A stretch of 64,000 nt of DNA from Ascoidea rubescens DSM 1968 (taxonomy: Eukaryota; Ascomycota; Saccharomycetes; Ascoideales; Ascoideaceae). Both the position numbers and the translations under genes were made by a program. Below, piece by piece: positions 12,310 to 22,640 of this stretch. The notes below the pieces were generated by a model that ran no database searches, was not told the DNA's origin, and saw only the letters and a program-made list of their open reading frames with translations. The first letter of the stretch is position 1, and every line of letters starts with the position of its first letter. Location: assembly GCF_001661345.1 (NCBI RefSeq), contig NW_017962926.1:310001-374000 (forward strand). The letters are read 5' to 3'.

Positions 12310-14076
12310 ATGACAACTACCAGTAGATTCAATCCAAATGAGCATACACCACTCTTACAAGAAGAGTTTCCTAACTTTATTCCTATAGAATCTCGAATTT
12401 CAGAAGATGATTCTGATGAAACCGATACATCAATCGATCTGGACTCAACAACAATAAATGAGATACTAGGATGGTGTCTGTATGGTTGGGCTGCTGAACC
12501 TTTTATAATAAGTGCTATTGCAACTTATATTCCTTTATTGCTAGAGCAATTTGCTAGAGATAACGGTGTGCTTTTTGATGATCATCTAGTTCCTTGTGTC
12601 TCCTCGAATGATCCTAATGATGAAATCCCCAATCCAAATTTACCTCCGAATAACGTAAATAATTTAGCCTTCAACATATTTAAAGCCAAACAATGTGTTG
12701 TTAAAGTTTTAGGATTTTATGTTGATACTTCATCTTTTACTATGTACACTTTTGCATTTTCAGTATTTGTGCAGACTTTACTAGTTATTTCTATAACTGG
12801 TTTTGCTGATCGAGGAAATTACAAGAAACCAGTTTTAGTGATCAGTGGGTTTTTAGGAGCAATCTCTACAATTTTAATGTATTTTTTGAACTATAAATTT
12901 TTGCTTCTATCTGCCTTTTATTGTGTTTTATCAAATTCATGCTTTGGAGTAGTCAATGTCTGTGGAAATTCAATTTTGCCGGTATTAGTATCAAACAGTT
13001 ATAAAATTAGAAAACTAAATAAGAAGCTAGTTCAAAGTTCAGAATTATCTTTGAACGATCAAATAAAGATCGAGGGCAAATTAACAATACAGAAAGGTTT
13101 GATATCATCTAAAATTTCTGGTTTAGGATCAGGGTTGGGTTATTTTGCAGCTTTTATTGTTCAATTAATATCAATTCTTATTGTGCTAAAAACTGGGTCA
13201 TCAACCCTTTCCATTCAATATGCGCTATTATTTATCGGCTGTTGGTGGTTTATTTTTCAATTTCCAATAATTTTTTTATTAAAATCTCGAGAGATAGACC
13301 CTGATCTCATACCTCTTACAAACAATAATAGAAAAATCACATTTTTTGAATATATCCAAATTGGATGGCTTAATCTCTTGACAGCTTTTAAAAAAATTAA
13401 ACTATTAAAAGACGTTTGCATTTTTTTGACTGGTTGGTTTATAATAAGTGATTCCATTACAACGATAAATTCTGCAGCAATTCTATTTTCAAAAACAGAG
13501 CTAAGTATGACTACTCCCGAGTTGGCCATAATTGGCGTAATAGCTATTATCGCTGCAATTTTTGGAACGTTAATAATACCAAACTTTGTTCAACCGTATT
13601 TTAAGTTGAATTCGAAAATGACATTGATTTTAATTATAATTTGGTCATCGATGATTCCATTTTATGGAATTCTTGGTTTTTATTTTGATAATATTGGGCT
13701 TCAGCATAAGAGCGAAATGTATTTATTAGCAATGTGGTATGGAATATCATTAGGAGGATTATCTACTATTTCTCGATCATTATTTTCATTGTTGATTCCA
13801 AGAGGTAGAGAATCCTTGTTTTTTGCATTGTTTGCAGTTACTGATAAAGGTAGTTCAATCATCGGGCCTATAATTAGCGGGCTAATAACAGATAAAACCC
13901 ACAACATTAGGTACTGTTTTTGGTTTTTGTGGATCTTGTTGGTAATTAGTTTGCCAGTTTTTTGGCTTTTAAACTTGGAGAGAGGAAAAAGAGATGCCTC
14001 AGAGTTTGAAGATGAGGAGTTATTACATGAAGAATTAGCAGATGGAGCTTTTCGAGTCACTCACTATCAACAATAG
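12310..14076 (+). CDS. ATG22: Atg22-like vacuolar amino-acid effluxer
   Basis: 588 residues. The N-terminal hydrophilic stretch is followed by GWCLYGWAAEPF (about residue 55), and then IPLLLEQFA, the conserved start of Atg22 and its first membrane segment. About ten to twelve hydrophobic helices follow, with a loop of polar sequence after SCFGVVNVCGNSILP. Atg22 is a major-facilitator-like protein of the vacuole membrane that exports leucine and other amino acids released by autophagy. The TPLLQEEF motif at the N-terminus resembles a dileucine vacuolar sorting signal (inference). Length is near S. cerevisiae Atg22 (528). Two CTG codons occur, one at the Leu of GWCLYGW. Reb1-type sites lie upstream. 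Confidence 0.9.
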   Translation: MTTTSRFNPNEHTPLLQEEFPNFIPIESRISEDDSDETDTSIDLDSTTINEILGWCLYGWAAEPFIISAIATYIPLLLEQFARDNGVLFDDHLVPCVSSNDPNDEIPNPNLPPNNVNNLAFNIFKAKQCVVKVLGFYVDTSSFTMYTFAFSVFVQTLLVISITGFADRGNYKKPVLVISGFLGAISTILMYFLNYKFLLLSAFYCVLSNSCFGVVNVCGNSILPVLVSNSYKIRKLNKKLVQSSELSLNDQIKIEGKLTIQKGLISSKISGLGSGLGYFAAFIVQLISILIVLKTGSSTLSIQYALLFIGCWWFIFQFPIIFLLKSREIDPDLIPLTNNNRKITFFEYIQIGWLNLLTAFKKIKLLKDVCIFLTGWFIISDSITTINSAAILFSKTELSMTTPELAIIGVIAIIAAIFGTLIIPNFVQPYFKLNSKMTLILIIIWSSMIPFYGILGFYFDNIGLQHKSEMYLLAMWYGISLGGLSTISRSLFSLLIPRGRESLFFALFAVTDKGSSIIGPIISGLITDKTHNIRYCFWFLWILLVISLPVFWLLNLERGKRDASEFEDEELLHEELADGAFRVTHYQQ

Positions 14077-14403
14077 AACCCATATTTCATAAGAAACTTT
14101 GTGCTGTATTATATAGGATTCATTCAGCGACTTTCGCTTAAATAGACTAACATTAACAGAAATTGAACTTTCCATGTAAGTGAATTTGGTGAGCATTCCC
14201 AGTGGATGGATATGGAAACTTGATCACACCTAAAAGGGATGTCCGGAGCATTGAATTCCGACCAGGTTTAAGTCCCAATTTATTTTTGTATTCGGGTTGG
14301 ATTGATGATCTTTTTAACTTACTGCGTTTTTGTCTGTGCTTTAATACCTGATCTTTCTTTATAACAACAGAGTATTTTCTCTCTGATTTATTGTTCAAGC
14401 AAA
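14077..14403. other. Short intergenic region
   Basis: No gene seen. Presumably the ATG22 terminator and the promoter of the next same-strand gene. Confidence 0.5.
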
Positions 14404-15045
14404 ATGAAACTATTACTCTACTTAAATTTAATTCTACTTCTGCTTTTGGTTTCAGCTGAAGTGCAAACAGAGACAATTTCAACAACTCTACTATGCGGAT
14501 CATATTTACCACCTAATGATCCAGAAACTGTCATTGATGAGGACGAAAGGCAGAAGTATTCTTTGTGCAACAAAGTAGCAGGCAAAGAAAACAATTTGAT
14601 TAACCAGTCTACGCGATTTCCAGCATCATCTTCGCAAACACAAACATTCAACAGGTCGCTAGGACCGACAGAATCATCTAAAGAGCTTAATTTTTCAGAG
14701 ATATTAAGATCAATCTACTTTGCTACAGTTTCAAAAGGTTCTTCTGACACAAATTATTCTAGTTTTTCTATCTATGTGATGACAAGTACCAAGATTTCTT
14801 TTAGCAGTTTAATTTCTACTAAAACAGTCACTAATGAGACTCCAGTTTTAGGTTCTTTACCATCTACTTTCCAGCTTGATGGCAATAGAACATTTTTTGA
14901 TTACTCTACTTCTAGTGAAAATGGTGCTGTTAGTTTAAATTTTCCTAAAGCTTTATTTAATATTAAAGAAAAAAAAAATTTTATGTTTTTTGATTTATGT
15001 CCTTACATATTTTTGTCACTGGTTTTGTTTTTTGTTTTCTTATGA
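14404..15045 (+). CDS. Small secreted or cell-surface Ser/Thr-rich protein, unidentified
   Basis: 213 residues, not recognised as a named family. A clear signal peptide (MKLLLYLNLILLLLLVSAE) precedes a Ser/Thr-rich domain with six N-x-S/T glycosylation sites (NQS, NRS, NFS, NYS, NET, NRT) and three or four cysteines. The last 20 residues are strongly hydrophobic (ending YIFLSLVLFFVFL), as in a GPI-anchor signal or a C-terminal membrane anchor. A possible omega site lies at Ser/Asn-Gly near residue 178, though it is farther from the hydrophobic tail than usual. Inference: cell-wall or plasma-membrane glycoprotein. It follows ATG22 on the same strand and converges with the permease. Confidence 0.65.
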   Translation: MKLLLYLNLILLLLLVSAEVQTETISTTLLCGSYLPPNDPETVIDEDERQKYSLCNKVAGKENNLINQSTRFPASSSQTQTFNRSLGPTESSKELNFSEILRSIYFATVSKGSSDTNYSSFSIYVMTSTKISFSSLISTKTVTNETPVLGSLPSTFQLDGNRTFFDYSTSSENGAVSLNFPKALFNIKEKKNFMFFDLCPYIFLSLVLFFVFL

Positions 15046-15793
15046 ACTTTTTTTTTTTTTGCTGATTTAATTTTGTTTTAGATTATTTTTGTATATTATG
15101 CTTAGTTAATTTGTTTGGTTTTCATTCCACCTGTTGTTTTATTTTTATTTTTTTAAAAAAAAAGATCCTCCTTTTATCATTTGTTGTTTAAATTCATTTA
15201 TTAAACATAGTTACCTTAGTTATCTTTTTTTTCTCAATTGTTTTATTTTTTGCTAGTTTGTTATTTTATTTTTGTTTTTTTGTTATATTCCAATGCTTTA
15301 TTGATTATCCCGCTCTTTTTTCGTTTAAATCAATTCATATTTTATATGTTTTTCATTATTTTATCACTGTTTTTACTGCTTTTCAAAAAACATTTTTGAG
15401 TTTGTTTATTTCCTTATTTAGATAGTTTAAGAAATAATATCTTATGCTCAAATACTTGGACTCTTCTGTATTTTACTTTTGTACTGTTTCATTAATAGAT
15501 TAGCAATAGTTATTTTTCTTTTTCTTTTTTTAATTAAGTTTTGAAGAAAGGTTAGACTACAAGAATAAAGAAAAATGTAAAGCAATCAAGCGTAATACAT
15601 GGTATAATTAAAATGATATAAAACAGTATAAAAAAATAAAAAAATAAAACAATAAAAAAATGGGAAAGATTCTTTATCTTAAGTAAATTAAACTCAAAAC
15701 AGAATGAATGAAAAGTTTAACATTTTCAAAGAGAATTAAAGAGAAATGCTGATAAAAAAAAAAGAATAAAAAAGAGTGGATGGTTTGATGAAC
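15046..15793. other. Convergent intergenic region, T-rich
   Basis: AT-rich 3' flanks of two convergent genes with poly-T and poly-A runs. No gene seen. Confidence 0.5.
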
Positions 15794-17437
15794 CTAAACA
15801 ATCCAGAACCATATTTTTTGCAAGAAGTTTTTTGGAACAATTTTTGGATAAGTAGCAGCTTCTTCTTCAATTTTATCTAAACCACTGATTACATCAATTT
15901 CTTCAACTGGAATATACCATCTAGTCTTTGCGTATATTTTGTGTCCGAAATAAAGAGCAAAGAAAATTGGAAGAGTAATATAAGCAGCAACAAAATCTGG
16001 GCCATTGAAATCAAAGAAAACAGCGTAACCATTTGTAATTGTAACAATTGAAATGAAGATAATGAAAAAGTAGGTTGAGTATGGTTGGAATGGAGTGATA
16101 AAAGTACATCTATCCCACAAGTTGTTGTAATCCATAGCTGCTCTCCATCTTAAATAAGTAATACCAATAACGATCCAACCAATGAAACCAGAAATGGTAC
16201 AAATGTTAGATAACCAGGTAAAAACATCAGAAGATGATGAGGAAACATTTAAGTAAGCTAAACAAGCAATAAGAGCACCAGCACCAACCGAGTAGTATGG
16301 AACACCTTGTTTGTTACATTTGCCAAAGATCTTTGGAGCATATCCAGTGTTAGCAAGACCCATCAAACTTCTAGAAGCAGCATATAAATAGGAATTACCA
16401 GAAGACCAGGCAGAAGATAAAATGACAGCATTGATGATATGGTTAAGAACTTTAATACCTGCATTTTGAATACCAATAACGAAAGGAGATGCAGCTGCAC
16501 CACTAGCACCTTCACTTACAGCACTCATTAATCTGTCATTGTCTGAGGCAACAATAACACCAATGACGATAGAACCACAGACGTAGAAGAAAATAATTCT
16601 GTAAACAAATCTTTTCGTAGCCTTTGCAAGATTTCTTCTTGGAGATTCAGTTTCACCAGCAGCAGTTGTAATTAATTCTGGACCTAAAATGAAGGCAAAA
16701 CCTGATTTGATAATAGAAGTCCAGACAGCACAGAATTTACCAGTTTCACCAGTAGTCAAGTGTTCAACAAATGCACCAGGATGGTTCCAGTAATGGAAAC
16801 CTAAAATACCGTCTTGAGCTGGACCACCGCCGAAGAAAATAACAACACCACAGAAAAGTAAACCAATAATACAAATGATTTTCAAAGATGCAAACCAAAA
16901 TTCAGTTTCACCATAATATTGAACAGCACAGAAATTCAAACCAATAATAACCACTAGAAGAATTGTGATCCAAACTGCTACATTGACTTTTTGTGTCCAA
17001 TACTCAATAACAATAGCTGCAGCAGTAACTTCTGTACCAACAAGAATTGCAAAAGAATATACATAACAGTAACCGGTTGCAAAACCTAAAGATTCATCGA
17101 CATATCTAGTCACAAATTGAGAAACCGAAGTACCTTTAATACACATGAAACAAGTCATCTCACCCAAAGCATTCATGACAGCATAAATAACGAAGGCCAA
17201 AATCAAATAACCAGTCAAAAGAGCTGCTGGGCCACAGGTGGCTAGAGCAGACCCAGAACCAACAAATAAACCAGTACCAATGCATCCACCCAAGGCGATA
17301 AGCTGAACATGACGGGACTTTAAACCTCTTTTAACACCGGCTTCTTGAAAGCCCCCAATTCTAGAAGTAGAGGAATCAAGTTCAAAAACCTGTTGTTGTT
17401 TTTCAACATCTTTAGCAGAGCTGTCGGATGCAGACAT
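15794..17437 (-). CDS. Amino-acid permease, YAT family (PUT4-like)
   Basis: 547 residues with the AAP/YAT fungal amino-acid permease pattern: a hydrophilic N-tail, RGLKSRHVQLIALGGCIGTG (about residues 38-57) opening the first membrane helix, about twelve hydrophobic helices, FILGPELITTAAGETESPRRN in the helix-6 region, and a short C-tail. H+-coupled uptake of amino acids at the plasma membrane. The pieces LGFATGYCYVYSFAILV, PFVIGIQNAGIKVL and ILSSAWSSGNSYLYAASRSL resemble the proline permease Put4 more than Gap1. The C-terminal IPVEEIDVISGLDKIEE segment also fits that group. Substrate is inference (proline or broader). I found no CTG codon in the gene. A GATAAG site (nitrogen GATA-factor type) lies 172 bp upstream. 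Confidence 0.88.
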   Translation of the reverse strand: MSASDSSAKDVEKQQQVFELDSSTSRIGGFQEAGVKRGLKSRHVQLIALGGCIGTGLFVGSGSALATCGPAALLTGYLILAFVIYAVMNALGEMTCFMCIKGTSVSQFVTRYVDESLGFATGYCYVYSFAILVGTEVTAAAIVIEYWTQKVNVAVWITILLVVIIGLNFCAVQYYGETEFWFASLKIICIIGLLFCGVVIFFGGGPAQDGILGFHYWNHPGAFVEHLTTGETGKFCAVWTSIIKSGFAFILGPELITTAAGETESPRRNLAKATKRFVYRIIFFYVCGSIVIGVIVASDNDRLMSAVSEGASGAAASPFVIGIQNAGIKVLNHIINAVILSSAWSSGNSYLYAASRSLMGLANTGYAPKIFGKCNKQGVPYYSVGAGALIACLAYLNVSSSSSDVFTWLSNICTISGFIGWIVIGITYLRWRAAMDYNNLWDRCTFITPFQPYSTYFFIIFISIVTITNGYAVFFDFNGPDFVAAYITLPIFFALYFGHKIYAKTRWYIPVEEIDVISGLDKIEEEAATYPKIVPKNFLQKIWFWIV

Positions 17438-17450
17438 TATTAAGTATTGT

Positions 17451-17456
<6 letters not shown>

Positions 17457-17502
<46 letters not shown>

Positions 17503-17511
17503 TATTATTAT
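17457..17511 (+). repeat. (ATT)n microsatellite in the permease leader
   Basis: About 18 near-perfect TAT/ATT trinucleotides directly upstream of the permease start, with one interruption. Confidence 0.95.
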
Positions 17512-20282
17512 GAATAGTAAAGTTTTTTTGTTTTCTTGAATTGGCTTTTTCTGTTTTTTTTGATTTATATCTTTTTACCGGATCGGTTTAATTGTTAATG
17601 GATAGAGAGATAAGCAAAACACAATGAATAGAAAGCAGATTAAAATCAAAATCAAGAGAAATTAAAAGACATATATATATGATTTGGAGACATAGATAAT
17701 CATAGAATAATAAAACCATATTTTATATATCTGTAATTGATGTAATAAGAACTCCAATGACAAGAATAAAGTAATTTGACTGATAATGCAAGGTAAAATA
17801 AAAAGAAACACACAAAAATTAAGTTTCACAAGCGGCTTTAGGTTGTAAGACAAGTATCGCCATGGAAAGGAAAAACAAGAAAAACCAAGATACCAAGAGA
17901 TTAGAGTGTGCACTATCAAGAAAGACAAGAAATATTCCAAAGCTCGGAGATCGGACAGATCTGCGGTGGTTCACCCTTACTCGAAGCATGCCTGTGCTAT
18001 CCGGACGAAATGGTGAAGGCGCTGGATAGGGTTACCCACCTCTACTCATTTGGCCATCTGTAAAGCCTTTCAGAAGTTTCAATTTACTATCAGAGTTTAT
18101 CTTGAAAACACTATCTATGGACTGAACATAATATTGTTTATATATTCCAATAATAAGCCTCTCTGCTTTATTTCATTCAATATTATTCACAGGCTCTAGC
18201 AGTTGCTACCTCTCTTCCATAAAATCCAAACCCAGTTCCATTGCAATTGGCGTATTTTAGATATTTTAGATTTTGAATATTATCTGAGTTAAATAGGATT
18301 CAACTGGCTCCAATTGGGTTAAATAAATTAGAGTTGATAAATTTTTGTGAATGTTTTGTAAATGGAAGTTCTATGCCTACTATTCTAGAGCCAGTAAAGC
18401 TTAATTATTTGAATTCAACTAGTTTAAAGAAAGTACTCCTCATTTTAATAATAATATTGAAAAGAATAGCATTAAATATTGTTGAAGACTCAAATTTATT
18501 GATTTATTTATCCAGTAATGCTGCTACTCATGACAATTCTGCAAAAAAGAGTTATTACAAAAGTCAAAATCCTGGTTTCAATAACCAAATTACAAAGTTT
18601 AATTATATTTCTACAAAATACCTAATAAAATTTCGAGAGAAAGATTATGTGAATAGAATTGTTTATTGTTGCTATCAAAAGACAACACAATAATGTATTG
18701 CAAATATTATCTAAAAAGCTATCGTTATCATCAATTTCATTGTAGTATCGTCTCTTGATAATTATTCTAACTCAAAAAAAAATAATTATTCATCTTGAGT
18801 GATTGTAAAATGCCTAACGAAATCTGATTGGCATTGACCAATAAACAGATAAATTTTGCTGATGATGAGAATAACAAATTCAAGATTTGGTATAAAACGA
18901 TTATTCTACTTTTGAGTATTTCCCAAATCAAAAACTCCGAGATGGTTTATTTTGTGTAAAAAAACAAACTTCGAAACTTTTTTTTTTTTTAGTTTGATTA
19001 ATTTTCAGCGGTTGTGTTCAACTTCAGCGGCTTTCGTTTTCCTACACAAAAACGATGAAAAAAAAATCATTTCTTCAAAAAGGTTTCCAGATTTTGAAAT
19101 TATGTAAAAACAAAAAGGCATCAAACCTAATGTATACATGTGCATAACCGTTGAATATTAAGATTTTACTAAATTTTAGCGGCAATGAAATTGCTTATAA
19201 TGTCGACAAGAAAATAAGACTAAGAAATATACCAAGTCTTATTTAATTTCTACTATATTGAAAAAGTTAAAAAGAAGAAATTCTTATGTACTGTAATTTT
19301 TTTCCTTTTATTGATGGTATTATATATAGATAATTAAATCAAATCAAATCAATGCTTTCAAAGGAAAGCAAATAAATTAATCGTGGAAGCATACAGAAAC
19401 ATTTGTATTTATTACAGATATTTCGGCGGTTATTATACAAAGGGTAATATTTTACTTTTCAGAAATGATTCCAATTCCTTAGTGTAAGTCACACTGCAAA
19501 AACAAAATTATATTACACTTGTGTTCTTTACAAAAATGGTGAGGTTTAAATGCCGTACAAGGTGGAATTAATTTACTAAACTACTGTTGTCGTATTTTAT
19601 CTCTCCGAAAAAAATAGCTTATTACTCTTAAGCGTGTATTTAAAACTTAGCTTCAAACTCAAATACTCAAATCTTGGATCCAGACTTTGCCATACAAATC
19701 CTATTTATTAAACATTTTGTTTAGAAGGGGCATTTCTCCTTTTTATTCTTTTCCTTTTTCTGAACTAATAGCAGTCATAATTCCCCGCCTTATCAGAAAA
19801 GCCCTGTTTTTTATTACTTAAAATCCCGAAAAACTCTTAATTGTCTAATTATTGTTTCATCTAAATGAATTCACATATCAAAGACCTTAAAACCAACAAA
19901 ATATAATTTATATTGTTAATAAGACAAAATTATTTGTTAATTGCCAAGTGACGATTATTGATTAATTTCTACTGTCAATATTAGGATACACTGCTAAAAA
20001 TTTCTAAAGCTTTTTTATTAGGCCAAAGAATGGTTTTTTTCTCTTTCTGTAAACCAATATAAATTGTTCCTTGAACCCTGAATTCCTAGTTGTTCTATTT
20101 TAATTTAATTGAACTTTTCAAATAGTTAGTTTTTATAATTAGGATCAATTCAGGACTACCTCTCTGTCATTGAAAATACTCATGTTCCTTTTTTCTTTTT
20201 CCCGCTCGCTCAAAATGTATAAGGAAATTTTTTTCAACTAACCTCCTACCAGTCCAAAACACCCTCCAACATTTCCATCATA
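17512..20282. other. Gene-poor region upstream of the permease
   Basis: A GC-richer patch at about 17940-18060 stands out from the AT-rich background and may be promoter sequence. One 119-codon frame at 18334-18693 has a non-ATG start and no recognisable motif. Nothing else supported. Confidence 0.4.
17609..17614 (+). promoter_or_regulatory. GATAAG nitrogen-control-type site
   Basis: GATAAG 172 bp upstream of the permease start. This is the core site of Gln3/Gat1-type GATA factors that control nitrogen-regulated permeases. Single site; role inferred. Confidence 0.35.
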
Positions 20283-21061
20283 ATGAATACCTCTTTAGAT
20301 GTTCAACAGTGAAGTATATTTCAACAATTAACTACCAAATTACTCTTTTTTAGTTATTTAGTCCAGCACCAATTTAATGTAAAGAGAAAAGACCATATAT
20401 TGCATTGGGAACAATCCTGGTTCTAAATTATTTGATTCATCTAACAATAAACCGTTACTAAATTTATTATCGGAGACTAACCACAATTTTTTTTAATTTT
20501 TTAATAAATTGTTCTATTTTCAGAATTAATTTATGATAAAGAGAAAATCAAACGAACTTCTGGAGATGAAGATCCATTACATTTGAACCTCTTTAACACG
20601 ATCTTCTCTGAGAGAATTAAATTAAGACTTATAAACTTAAGACTTATTTTTAAAGCCTACTTTGAAAATCTATAAGTTGGAGGTTAATTTTATTCATTGA
20701 TATGATTTTCAATTAAAAAATGTGACCGGTTGGCTTTGTTTCATTAATTATCAATTTGTTTTAGCGAACTTCTAAAGATTCGGATGGCCAATTAGGACAA
20801 AAAAATTCTTTATCTAAGAAGCATGATATCGATTACCACTGCTGATCTGCCAAAGATAAAACCAGAAAATATTATCGATCTTACCTTCAACAGAGATTCT
20901 TGGAATTTCAATATGATGTAACTTATGTTTTGCAAACTAAAGTTGATGATAGTGGGGATAGAAGATCAGTAATTGATAAAACACCCAATTATCTTCATGT
21001 ATCTCGTATTAAAGATCCAAAGAATCTTATCCCAATATTTATTTTTCTGATCTTACGATAG
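20283..21061 (+). pseudogene. Exon-like pieces of an unidentified gene, multi-intron or decayed
   Basis: Several plus-strand segments look like coding DNA divided by introns. After an ATG at 20283 there are yeast-type acceptors at 20353 (T-run then TAG), 20523 (ACTAAC branch point at 20476, then a T-rich run and the first AG) and 20764 (TTTTAG). The following frames read IKRTSGDEDPLHLNLFNTIF, and later an interrupted open stretch with KTRKYYRSYLQQRFLEFQYD and KTPNYLHVSRIKDP. Two of the segments share the start RTS-x-D. I could not make one continuous reading frame and do not recognise the protein. It may be a real multi-exon gene with exons I misplaced, or a decaying gene. Confidence 0.35.
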
Positions 21062-21493
21062 AAAATTAAAAATTCAGTTCTTTAGATTATATATATTATT
21101 TCCTTCAATTTTAAAAATTAAAGCCACCCAGGTTGATTTTTAGAGATTCGCCCAAGATCAAACTAGAAAAGCAATAAAATAACTATTGCAAAAAGGTTTT
21201 TAAAAAACCAGCATTTTATAAACATTTTTAATTCCTCATTTAAAAAGTAGCACTTATAATAATATTTCACAACTACACAATAAAAATCTATTTAGGGTAA
21301 ACCAACTATTTATATTGTCCACTCTGTAATTCATTAAAACCAGGTAATTAACAAAACAATAGATAATTACCATACCTGATTTGTTGTTGTTGAAAACTAC
21401 ATACCTCGAAATCTTGGGATAATCAAAAAACACCAATCAGAAATTTTCATCAGATGCAAAAAAGTTAAATAAGTATTAACAATAACAACTTAT
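21062..21493. other. Intergenic region before tRNA-Lys
   Basis: AT-rich, with only a short accidental minus-strand frame. Confidence 0.5.
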
Positions 21494-21576
21494 AGCCCGA
21501 CGCGGGGCTCGAACCCGCAACCTTTTGATTACCTAAACCTAAGAGTCAAATGCTCTACCGATTGAGCTAGCCAGGC
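21494..21576 (-). tRNA. tRNA-Lys(CTT) with a 10-nt intron
   Basis: On the minus strand the gene folds as a full cloverleaf. The acceptor GCCTGGC pairs with GTCGGGC (two G-T pairs), with discriminator T. The D-arm is GCTC...GAGC. The anticodon stem TTTGA/TCAAA closes a loop whose anticodon is CTT. The T-arm is GCGGG/CCCGC around TTCGAGC. The loop is 17 nt instead of 7, fitting a 10-nt intron (21530-21539) at the canonical place after position 37. Box A (TAGCTCAATCGG) and box B (GGTTCGAGCCC) are intact. It reads AAG lysine codons. Confidence 0.96.
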
Positions 21577-21793
21577 ACTATCTTGAAGTACAAAATTATC
21601 TGGTCTTTTATATAGCAATCTTTGTTTTTTTAGTTCCGATTTTTATTTGTTTGCTTTAGTTTTTTTTTGTTTAACAGTTATGATTTCTTTCTAAAATCAT
21701 TCTTCCCCTATTGCAAAATAACTAACAGATATAATCAACAAAACTACATAGATTATTTTTTGGAAATCCTACTTATCCTTTAATCTTCCGAAA

Positions 21794-22207
21794 ATGTCTG
21801 GCGAATCTTGGCTTTTTATTTTTGCTGTTGTTATTAACATCGTTAGCTTATTCTTTCAGGTTTTTTTTGTTATCATGTATAGTGACCTAGAATGTGATTA
21901 TATTAATCCTGTTGAATTATGTGTGAAATTAAACTCCTATATGGTTCCAGAATATGCTATTCAAGGTTTCTTATCTGTTTTGCTTTTGATTAATGGTTGC
22001 TGGTTTAGTTTTTTGCTTAATTTGCCTGTTTTAGCTTTTAATATTAACAAATTTGTCAAGAAAACCTATTTATTAGATGCCACTGAGATTTTTAGAACTT
22101 TATCAAAACATAAAAGCGAAAGCTTTATGAAATTGGCCTTCTATCTTTTTATGTTCTTCTTTTATCTTTATAGAATGATTTCGGCTTTGATTGCTGAAGA
22201 TGAGTAA
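21794..22207 (+). CDS. ERV14: Cornichon-family ER cargo receptor Erv14
   Basis: 137 residues, nearly the same length as S. cerevisiae Erv14 (138). The N-terminus [20 protein letters not shown], the [15 protein letters not shown] segment, LNSYMVPEY and the final three-helix pattern ending [14 protein letters not shown] are all characteristic of fungal cornichons. The protein is a membrane adaptor that loads transmembrane cargo (for example axial bud-site proteins) into COPII vesicles at the ER. Starts at the first ATG. Neighbours are a tRNA-Lys gene upstream and a convergent multi-intron gene downstream. Confidence 0.95.
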   Translation: MSGESWLFIFAVVINIVSLFFQVFFVIMYSDLECDYINPVELCVKLNSYMVPEYAIQGFLSVLLLINGCWFSFLLNLPVLAFNINKFVKKTYLLDATEIFRTLSKHKSESFMKLAFYLFMFFFYLYRMISALIAEDE

Positions 22208-22640
22208 ATTCATTATTTAAAACATCTCTGTATGTGTTGAATCAAGTCTTCTATAAGAGAAATCCCAAAAAAAATTTTAAAAAAATGAAAAAGTAAAAAA
22301 AATATTATCAAACATCAGTATTTATATATGTATTGTTCTTTTGCTGCTTTATTTTGTTACATTTGTTCCATTTAGATCATTGTTTTTGTTGCACTTTTTT
22401 ACAACAATATTCATGTTTTAGTTTTGAGTCTTAAGGAGGTTTTTTAATTTGTTTAATTCTATAAGCTTGCTGTTTTTTCTTCTTATCATGCTTTTCATCC
22501 AAACAATTTTCATATTTTTATATAGCAAATCTTAAACTATAAATTTAATAAAAAAGAGAAAAAAATGAAAACAATAAATATTTTTAGTATAATAATTAAT
22601 GATATTTTTATATTTTTATATTTTTATATCATTCACATTG
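22208..22640. other. Convergent intergenic region
   Basis: AT-rich 3' flanks of ERV14 and the multi-intron gene. No gene seen. Confidence 0.5.

Noticed and set aside
18334-18693. 119-codon plus-strand frame
   Set aside because: No ATG start at the 5' end, no recognisable motif, composition like the intergenic background.
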